25,680 bases of DNA from Atkinsonella hypoxylon. Its lineage: Eukaryota > Ascomycota > Sordariomycetes > Hypocreales > Clavicipitaceae. Location: positions 1 through 25,680 of the forward strand of contig JFHB01000313.1 of assembly GCA_000729835.1 (NCBI GenBank), in the 5' to 3' direction. The notes under the pieces were generated by a model. It saw nothing but the letters and a program-made list of their open reading frames with translations, was not told the origin of the DNA and did not search any database. Below, one piece after another: positions 18,319 to 25,680 of the stretch. The first letter of the stretch is position 1. The number at the start of each line of letters is the position of its first letter. The translations under genes and the position numbers were made by a program.

Positions 18319-20060
18319 AGCTAGGCTTATTTATCTATATTAAAAGATGCAAACGCTATTCCCTTACTGTTATTACTGCTTTAATAGTTCTATTATAGAT
18401 AATAGAATTGCTATTAAACTAAACAGTAGCAACAAACTAATTCTTCTAAAGTTATATAAGCATTTATCTATTAACCTCTATTAACTATTTAATTACTTAA
18501 TTATAATTACTTAAGGTAAATTTCTAGGCATTAAGCTTCTTTAGAATAAGAATTCTACTACTAGTTATCTATAAGTAATATCTTAAGATAAAACGCTTTA
18601 TAGTATTTTCCTAAAGGTAGCTAAGGTTAAAGCCTATAGTTTTAGCTTTTTTAATAACTATATATCTATTTATAAAACTAAGCTTATTTACTGCTATTAT
18701 ATATAGAACTATTATAACTCTATTAGTACCTTTATAGTAGTTATAAGACTAATTAATAGAGTTATTAGTTATAACTTAGTTATAAAGGTGTAGTTTAAAT
18801 TTATTCCTTAATGTTTAGGTAATTCTATAGTTGCTATATTAAGTGTAAGGTATATTGTATAAGCTGTTACTAATAAGATTAATTAGAAGATACTTAACTA
18901 AACAATAAAGCGTCTATATTAAGAAGAATAAATAAGTATATCTACATTTCTAGTTACTCTTCTGCTTATAATATAGTACTAAAATTGCCTAGAATAGGTA
19001 TAAATACTAAAGGAGCTATAAAGTTTATACTTAACTATAAACTATAGCTTTAAACCTTTTAATTCTGCCTTTAGGTTCTATATTAAAGTAATAATAGTAT
19101 CCCTTTAAGTAATTAAAGATAAAATAAGTCTAGTAGTTATTAAAGAAGAGAAAGCTAATAATAAGTCTTTACTTACTTATTTTATTGTATAAGGCAGAAG
19201 GGTTATAGCTTATATTATAACAGTAGAAAATAAGTTAAAACCTATCTTTAATTCTATATACCTTTTAACTTATAAGTCTTATAATCTTACTTTAGTCTAT
19301 CTCTTCTATATTAATTATAAAAGACTTCTTAAAGATAACTACTATACACTTAATCCTATAAGTAATAATTCTTACTATAGCAGTAAGCTAGAATTAATCT
19401 AACTATCTACAATAAGTCTTTTACTTAAAGAACTTTATTAGAAAGCTATAAATATTATTAAGATAATTAAACTAGATTACTAGACTTTAGCTAAGCTATA
19501 TTAACTCTATAAGCTTAAAGTTATCTAAATTATAATCCTAATAAAGTAGTAAGCTAAAAGAAGGCTACTTAAAACATTACTAAAAGAGAGGTAGCTAGCG
19601 CTTATAGAGCTTCTTAAGAGGTAAATCTACTTAATCTTACTCTTTTATATAAAAGAAATTGCTAACTAGCTTATAGACTTACACTATAATATAGTATATT
19701 AGTAAGTTCCTTAACGTTTTAAAGTAATATATTTATTCTTTATATATAACTCTAAAGTTAGTCTTAAAAATAGGTTTTTAGTATTTATTTTCTATTTTAG
19801 TAGTAAAGATTAAATAGCTTTTAAAAAATTAAAGGTAAAAAAGAGCTTAAGTAGATATTTATAATAAAAATATTATAAGAATAAAGAAATAAAGAGAGAG
19901 AGAGAGTAGAAATATAGGCTATATTATAGCTAGTATTATCTTAATAAATCCTTAGTTAATAGCTATTTATAATTATTATAATTTAGTAAAAGCTAATAGT
20001 AAATATATACTAAAACTCTAATAGCTGTAAACTTATTAAGTAATTTATAATATTCTCTTT
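18314..20060 (+). pseudogene. Unidentified degraded reading frame, right fragment
   Basis: I do not recognise this sequence. The plus-strand frame with codon starts at 18314, 18317 and so on is the most open of the three, and its interruptions are TAA/TAG only. Stop-free runs include 40 codons from 18362 and 69 codons from 19193 to 19399, which is long for DNA this AT-rich. Visible features are PYCYYC near 18362-18379 (a possible CxxC), an acidic and basic middle (VIKEEKANNKS), and an Arg/Glu/Lys-rich segment near 19880-19910 encoded partly by a GA repeat, next to a Tyr-rich one. The left end joins 10320-10508 in frame once Copia-B is removed. It may be a third transposon's gag-like gene or a captured host gene. 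The end at 20060 is arbitrary, because frames stay nominally open when TGA is depleted. Confidence 0.4.
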
Positions 20061-21060
20061 AACTAATTATATTTATTTTCCTTCTTTCTTCTTATAACTA
20101 CCTTTCTATATAGCCTTTTTCTTATTATCTTTATTAGCACCTTTAATTATTTAATTATAGCTAAAAAGCTTCCTTAAAACTATAAAGATCTTATAAATAT
20201 ATAGAATATTATTAGTAGAAGAATCTCTTTTACTGCTCTCTTTTATTAAGTTACTCTCTCTTAAAATAGTTAAATAAATATCTTTCCTTTAATAATACTT
20301 ATTAATATAGTAAGTCTTTTATAAAAAAGCTTTTAATTATACTTTTATTCTCTTATTATACTAATAAACCTTACCTCTTTAGTATAAATTTACCTTTAAG
20401 CTTTAAGTCTATAGAGGCAATAACATTAGTGCTAGTAAATACTTAATATACACTAAAGTTACTTTTTAATAGAGTTCTATACTTAATATACCTTTAAGAG
20501 TTATTAAATTCTTTTATAATTAGAATCTTAAGGCTTAGTTTATTAATAGTACTATAAAAAAAAGCTCTCTTTTATATAAGGTTGTACTAGAATTAAACGT
20601 TAAGAACTTTATCTTTATTTTAACTAAAATAGCTTATTTTTATAGATATTTCTATTATATACTTACTAACTATTAAGAGCGCTATAAAGCCCTTTTAATC
20701 TTATTCTTTAGTAAAGAAAATAGTATATTTTACTTCTATTGCACTAATATATATCTTTAAATAGTTACCTTATTTAAAGAATATATCTACTTTCTATTTT
20801 ATAGCTGTACCTCTCTTAAGAATATCTATAGCAGCTTATACAGTAATTATATCTAAAGTAGCTCTACTGCTATAAGCTGTAAGTAGTAATTTATAAAAGG
20901 TTATAGTAACTATAGTTAGATTTACTATAATACTTCTTTTATAATATTCTAGAGTAAAGACTAAGTAAATTAACTATTTATTCTTCTAAGGCTCTAGAAG
21001 GTTTTTTATAAGGATCTTTCTCCCTTTATAGTAGTTAATATCCCTTAGCTTTTTCTCTAA
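20060..21060 (-). pseudogene. Unidentified degraded reading frame on the minus strand
   Basis: One minus-strand frame is more open than the others, with stop-free runs of roughly 45 codons (near 20985-20850) and 39 codons (near 20275-20155), and only TAA/TAG interruptions. It would encode a mixed protein that ends in a Lys-rich segment (KGSYKKKEGK near 20090). I recognise no domain. It has the same orientation as Gypsy-2 and lies downstream of its integrase, so it could be an extra 3' gene or long untranslated region of that element, or an unrelated relic. The strand choice rests on openness alone and is uncertain. Confidence 0.25.
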
Positions 21061-21114
21061 ACATTAGAACTACTAGAATTTTACTAAAAGATTAGGTATA
21101 AATTGCTTAAGTTA

Positions 21115-21143
21115 AGAAAAAAAAAAACAAAAAAAGGGTAAAG
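21115..21143 (+). other. A-rich tract
   Basis: Two runs of A (11 and 7 bases) separated by one C are followed by GGGTAAAGG. It could be a poly(A) tail left by a plus-strand non-LTR element, a pyrimidine tract in a minus-strand promoter, or chance in AT-rich DNA. No target duplication is visible around it. Confidence 0.4.
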
Positions 21144-21269
21144 GCTAAGTAGCCTCTTTAGTTAAAATAGAGTAAAGCTATACTTATTTTTAGTAGTTTT
21201 TAAAAACTTTTTATATATTCTATTTAATTTAGATTTAAAGTCTTAATTCTAATTAGCTTTAAATCTTTA

Positions 21270-21790
21270 AATAATCTTAATATACTATTATTAAATCTTA
21301 GTTAGTCTTAAATATATAAATAAATAAACTTAACCTCTTTTCTTCTTAAAGCTAAAGATATAGAAACTATAGTATTAGCTTTTATAAAAGCTATAATAAG
21401 TTATATATTTTAGTAAAGTTATAGGTAAATTACTAAGATTAAATAATATTATTAATCTCCTTATAGCTTTTACACTTTTCTTTAAGTATTATTAGTAAAT
21501 AAACTTCTATTATATACTTTTAATAATATTATAGTAAAAGGTTTACTTTAGCGTTATTATCCTTAAAATCCTCTTTTTAGTATAGCTATAATATATAGTC
21601 CTTAGAAACTATTTAATTTAATATATTATATTAAGCATTAATAAGTTATAATTTATTAGTATTTTGCTTAAAGTTGCTAGTATCTTTACTATACTAAGCA
21701 GTATATTATAGAGTATAGAGCTATTTATTAGCAGTAAAAGTCTACTATCCCTTTAGATTAAGCTTAAACTTCTTAATATAATCTCTAGAA
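21270..21790 (-). other. Tail after Gypsy-2 integrase
   Basis: The integrase frame continues for about 170 codons with only TAA/TAG interruptions and no recognisable domain. The stretch is hydrophilic, with possible helices (for example KEKCKSYKEINNII). Fungal Gypsy integrases usually end soon after the NRLK.F motif, so this may be an added C-terminal domain, the 3' untranslated region, or the start of the 3' LTR. Confidence 0.35.
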
Positions 21791-23000
21791 ATAGTTTTAT
21801 TAAGCACTATACTATTTAAGGTCTTTAAACAGTAAGCGCTAATAACTTTTGCTTAGCTATATACTTTAAAAGAACTATTTTATTATATTACTAACTTCTT
21901 CTTTATTAATATATCTATAACCCTTTATATATTATATATAAGAACTAAATCTTCTAGAACTAATTAATCTTTCTTCTTTTATAATAATACCTCTTAGTTT
22001 TAATTTATTTAATTAGCTAAGCGTTACTTAAATATAAAGACTTTTATATAAGCCTTTTAGATATCTACTTTCTTTTATTCTAGTATTCTAACTCTTACTT
22101 TAAAGAGATTCTATATTATTATAACTTTTAACTAATTAATTAACCTTTAAGTAGAAAATTTAACTTCTAAAGAAAGAATAAGCTTTTAACTATAAATTAA
22201 GTAGAAAGTAGATTTACTGTATAATGCTTATATAACTATATAGTTTACTAATAGTGCTTTATTTAGTAATTTAAACTACTTTCTATTAGAACTTTTTATC
22301 TTTAAAAGAGTAAATATAAGCATTTAATAACTAGCTTTAATAGGTAAATTAGCTTTTAAATTATATATTAATATATTAATCTCTTTAATCTTAATAGCTT
22401 TAACTACTTTTTTAAGATTTCTATATATTTCTAGCTCTTTATTAAAAACTAGAAATTAGAAAACTCTAAATTATATAACTAGTTTTATTAAGAACTTCTA
22501 AATAGCTATAACATTAGTATACTATATAGAGTGTGCTTCTACTTATTTAGTAAGGTTATATCTTACTTCTAAAAGGTACTTAAAACTATAATTAAGTAGT
22601 ATATATTAGGTGTTAATATATATCTTACTTATTAGGTTGCCTAAAGCTACTAGTATTAATAATTCTTTAGGCCTCTAAGGAGTAAACTTTTAGTATACCT
22701 TATAATAGAAAATTATTACTTAAACTATATTCTAGAGCTCTTTCTAAAAGTACTTAATTCTAGTTACTTAAAATATAACTTCTATACCTTTATAATCTAT
22801 TTACTTATATAAAGCCTTAATAATCTTCTTTTATTGCATTAAGTCTTTAATAACTAAGGTAGAACTCTTTATTATACTAGTTAGTCTCTTCTATAATAGG
22901 CCTTTATCTAAGAAGTATTATTTAGCACTTATATAAAGTTACTTATACTTACTTTTATTTAAATTAAATAGTCTTTATAACGTTAAAAGGAAATCTATAA
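21790..23000 (-). pseudogene. Gypsy-2 integrase
   Basis: The zinc finger region reads ALYKQIDYKGIEV and later IIFYYKVYQKF (about 22815-22700), where the family has H...GHKG and C..CQ. All four ligands are Tyr, as expected from CAT/TGT to TAT. QVEAHSIQ (about 22555-22532) matches the WVEA.P motif after the first catalytic Asp. The C-terminal end, KVYSQAKVISAYCLKTLNS and then SRDYIKKFKLN (about 21910-21790), matches the GPY.V...Y.L.ELDG....NRLK.F module of fungal Gypsy integrases. The enzyme is dead. Confidence 0.8.
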
Positions 23001-23119
23001 TTTATTAAGTTCTAAGAGTATAGTATACTTTATTATATAGCTAGATCTTATTAACGTTAAGCTATAGGTTAATAAAATCTTTAATATCCTCTTTAGCTAC
23101 TTAATTTAATACATTAAAA

Positions 23120-23560
23120 GGCCTACTCTCTTTATATAATAAAGTATTAGCTATTTTATTCTTTTTTCCTAAAATATACCTAGCTGTAAAATTAAACAGT
23201 ATAATATAGCTAATTTATTATATAATAAGTGTACTTAAAACGTTATTAATAGCGCTATTAAGCTAATATATAAGCACTTAAGAATTAGTCTTTAGAGTAA
23301 AGGGAACTCTATAGAGATAAATTTATAGCCTTTTTAATATATAAATAATAGCTTTATATTTCTACTTTATTCTATTATACTTAATTTCTAAATTGCTTTA
23401 ATATTTACTTTTATATTATATAGAGTGTTATTACTTATTAATAATTTACATTAAAACTACTCTTTATTCTTTTAAGCTTATATTAACTATTAATATAATT
23501 TCTTTAGTGCTTAAGCTAAGATTAATTATTATAAAAACTAATATAGTTATTATTATATAC
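23120..23560 (-). pseudogene. Gypsy-2 RNase H
   Basis: EIILIVNISLKE (about 23502-23467) matches the E.ILAVDAS..GW start of Gypsy RNase H, with the catalytic Asp changed to Asn (23484-23482). FILKTNSQVLIYQLN carries the TDS/TDA Asp region (again Asn). YILGKKNKIANTL ends the domain, as in V.GKKN..ADALSR. Confidence 0.75.
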
Positions 23561-24720
23561 TTAAGGATCTCTATAGTGTTCTTTTAGTTTAGTTCTTAAG
23601 TTTACTTAGTACTTTTCTTAAGTAAGATTATAAAAGGCTTAGCTTTTATAAAGTAATACTATACCTAAATATAATAACAGCCTATAAGCTTAAGAAAGAA
23701 TTTAACCTTAAAAATATTTTTACACTCTATTTACTTTAAAATCTTTATTACCTTTACTTCTAAAGGTTTTCTTCTATTAGTACTATATATAAATTTAATA
23801 ATCTCTATAGTCTTTTAGTATAGCTTTAATTTTATAGTAGATATAGTATAACTAGCTAGCTTAATATTAATAAAGACTTTATTAATATTAATTAAATATT
23901 CTATAATATATCTTTATATATTAAGTAACACTTTCTCTCTATTATATATAGTAGTAAAGCCTTTTACTGTAATATTATCTAAGAAAGGCTTATAAGTATA
24001 AAGAATTAAGTTAAAAAGAATTCTTCTTACTATTTAAATAAATTAAGTAATAGAGTTAGTTACTCCTTAAGGAAGTATATAAAGTTATAGAAGCTCTATT
24101 ACTATTAAAATTATTGTTTAGTTTCTACTTTTCTTTATAAGTAGTACTTAATTATAGCTTAATAGTAAATTAATAACTAAAAGTATTTTATATATTCTAA
24201 ATTCTTTGCTAAAAGCCTTTACTTCTTCTAGAATATAGGTATTCTATATTATAATCTTATTGTAGGCTATTATAAACAGCACTAGCTATATCTCTTTATT
24301 CTTCTTTATTACTAAAAAGTAAGGGTTTCTATAAGATCTATAGCTTTCTTCTAATAACCTATACTAAAGCTTCTTTTTTAATAAATTAACTAGTCTTCTT
24401 TATAGACTAATAGGTATTAGTATTAACTTTACTTTTTAAGCTTTATAAGTAATAGTATAAATAACTTAAGGCAGTATAACTAAGGAATTAATCTTTTTAT
24501 ACTCTAATAAGTTCTATATTAGTGCTACCTCTTAGTTATAGAGAATTTCCTTAAAAATATTAACTTTTTCTTTTATTAAATATTTTTATACTTATTTAAC
24601 TATTTAATCTAAACGCTCTTTTATTATTTAAAATCCTTAGGGCTTTTTACTAAATCTTTTTATAATATATTTAGTGTATTTTTCTAATTTATTTAAGTGT
24701 ACTTTTACCTCTTTTTACTT
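23560..24720 (-). pseudogene. Gypsy-2 reverse transcriptase
   Basis: YRNPYFLVIKKNKEI (about 24339-24293) matches the fungal Gypsy pattern Y.NP.FLV.KK.KG.RLV. LPQGVTNS (24079-24056, Gln from TAA) matches LPQGATNS. FLDN (23985-23974) stands where FLDD is the active site, with the second Asp changed to Asn. VKGFTTIYNREKVLLNIQRY follows, matching VKGP.T.Y..EEV.PG.RRY. Further motifs include ASYTISTIK (was AG.TIS..K). The match to a fungal Gypsy family is residue by residue over several hundred codons. The enzyme is inactive. Confidence 0.85.
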
Positions 24721-25099
24721 CTTCTATTTCTACTTAAGGTCTTTATTAAGCGTAAACCTATTTAAAGAAATATTATCTTTTAGTAGAATCTTATTAGCTT
24801 TTTGCTTATATAATATATTTACCTTTAGATTAATTAGTTATAATTACCTTAAGGGCTAAATCTTCTTTATAGCCTCTTTAAGTTAGCTTTTATACTAGTT
24901 AGCTATTCCCTTTATTATAAGGTTAATAATAGCTATACTTTTATTCTTTATTATAAGCACTAGCTTCTTATTATTATTTAACTTAGCTTTAAGACTCTCT
25001 TTAACTATTTAATTATAAACTAAATCCTTAAATAACTTATTAATTAAGATTAAATTAACGCTAATAGCTATTACTTTATTTATTATAGTCTTTTATTTA

Positions 25100-25680
25100 A
25101 TACTTTTAGTAACCCTTAAAACTAATATAATATTACTAAAATAGCACTTTAAGAGAAGCTTACTTTCTTTATTACTATACTTAAAGGTAACTTTAGCTAT
25201 ATATATAAAAAGCATTTTAAGGATTAATTATATATATAAAGACTTTAGCGTAATATAAAAGTAAATTAATATTTAAATATTTCTAAGGTATAGCTTTATT
25301 ATTACCTCTTTTAATATTATAAGCTTATATAATATAAAAGATATAGTAGTAGTCTTTTACTTTATTAAAGTTATTTTTAAATTAAGTTCTTTAATAAGAT
25401 CTTTAGTAATAATATTTTTTTATAAACTATAATTTATAAAACTATTAATAAGTAAAGAGTTTAAGCTTTTAAGTTATACTTAAAGGTAAAATAAGTTCTA
25501 TAAATAGCTTATAATTGCTTTTAGCTTTAAAATACTATTTAATTCTTTAATATAAAGTGTATTTATCTATAGGTTTATAATAAACTTCTTCTTTTTAATA
25601 TAATTTTCTATATATTTCTATATAATATTCTATAAATCCTTTTAGATACTATTAAGTAGCTATTTTATATATTTATTAGT
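25100..25680 (-). pseudogene. Gypsy-2 gag end and aspartic protease
   Basis: A Lys-rich end of Gag leads into LLINSFINYSL (about 25455-25423), which matches an LIDSGA..GF active site with Asp to Asn. A stop-poor stretch follows. LILKMLFIYIAKVTF (about 25235-25190) fits the LILGMPWL..H segment near the end of the protease. The first and last parts are in different frames, so one small indel probably lies near 25275-25300. The protease would have processed the element's polyprotein. Confidence 0.55.

Larger units (their letters stand above)
21270..25680 (-). mobile_element. Gypsy-2: RIP-mutated Ty3/Gypsy retrotransposon, pol part
   Basis: Protease, RT, RNase H and integrase follow one another on the minus strand from the right edge to about 21790, the Ty3/Gypsy order. 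Gag and the 5' LTR are beyond 25680. No 3' LTR could be found between the integrase and 18314, so the left end is open. I put it at 21270, where the coherent tail after integrase fades. It is a different family from Gypsy-1, judged by its protease and the sequence before RT. RIP is very heavy: Tyr replaces Cys and His at most zinc ligands and Asn replaces catalytic Asp. Confidence 0.8.

Noticed and set aside
19889..19907. GA microsatellite
   Set aside because: It is short and imperfect, and it encodes part of an Arg/Glu/Lys run in the unidentified frame. It does not need a separate explanation.
24674..24859. 61-codon Phe/Tyr/Leu-rich open frame on the plus strand
   Set aside because: It is antisense to the stretch just before the Gypsy-2 RT, and the Phe/Leu-rich composition is what AT-rich antisense DNA gives.
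1..25680. CRISPR array, bacterial operon or other prokaryotic system
   Set aside because: There are no regularly spaced repeats, no ribosome-binding sites and no intact frames. Fungal-type LTR elements and RIP explain the sequence.
1..25680. Stop-codon reassignment (TAA/TAG read as Gln)
   Set aside because: In-frame TAA/TAG at Gln positions resembles a ciliate-type code, but TAG also stands at Trp positions, catalytic acids are changed and paired LTRs show the same transitions in noncoding DNA. Mutation explains all of these.

Overview
This window is a gene-poor, very AT-rich block of nested, mutated LTR retrotransposons. It most likely comes from a filamentous ascomycete (Pezizomycotina). 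Direct evidence for fungal repeat-induced point mutation (RIP) is everywhere. TpA is in huge excess, CpA and TpG are depleted, and coding frames stay in register for kilobases but are riddled with TAA/TAG where CAA, CAG or TGG is expected. Paired LTRs differ almost only by C/T and G/A transitions. I see no intact host gene, rRNA, tRNA gene or CRISPR array.

Layout. (1) 1-1642 and 7959-10314, minus strand: one Gypsy-type element (Gypsy-1). Its 5' LTR is at 10147-10314, its gag runs from about 10146 down to 7959, and its protease and the start of reverse transcriptase are at 1642-1. The rest lies beyond the left edge. (2) 1643-7953, plus strand: a complete 6.3 kb Copia element (Copia-A) with two 315 bp LTRs and a GTAAG target-site duplication, inserted into the Gypsy-1 polyprotein frame. 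(3) 10320-10508 and 18314-about 20060, plus strand: an unidentified degraded reading frame, truncated on the left by Gypsy-1 and split by Copia-B. (4) 10509-18313, minus strand: a complete 7.8 kb Copia element (Copia-B) with LTRs of 692 and 694 bp, AGCCT target duplication, a half-tRNA-iMet type primer-binding site, a polypurine tract and a single gag-pol frame of 1771 codons. (5) About 20060-21060, minus strand: a second unidentified degraded frame, followed by an A-rich tract. (6) About 21270-25680, minus strand: a second Gypsy-type element (Gypsy-2) with protease, RT, RNase H and integrase. Its gag lies beyond the right edge.

History. The base composition is graded: Gypsy-1, Gypsy-2 and the unidentified frames are the most AT-rich, Copia-A is intermediate and Copia-B is the least mutated. 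With the insertion order, this suggests the Gypsy elements and unidentified sequence are older, Copia-A came next and Copia-B is youngest. All elements are dead: protease, integrase and RT catalytic aspartates and glutamates have mostly been changed to Asn or Lys by TpG to TpA changes. The points most worth a second look are the apparent RIP preference for pyrimidine-C-A, the sparing of the outer LTR ends, and the two unidentified relic frames.
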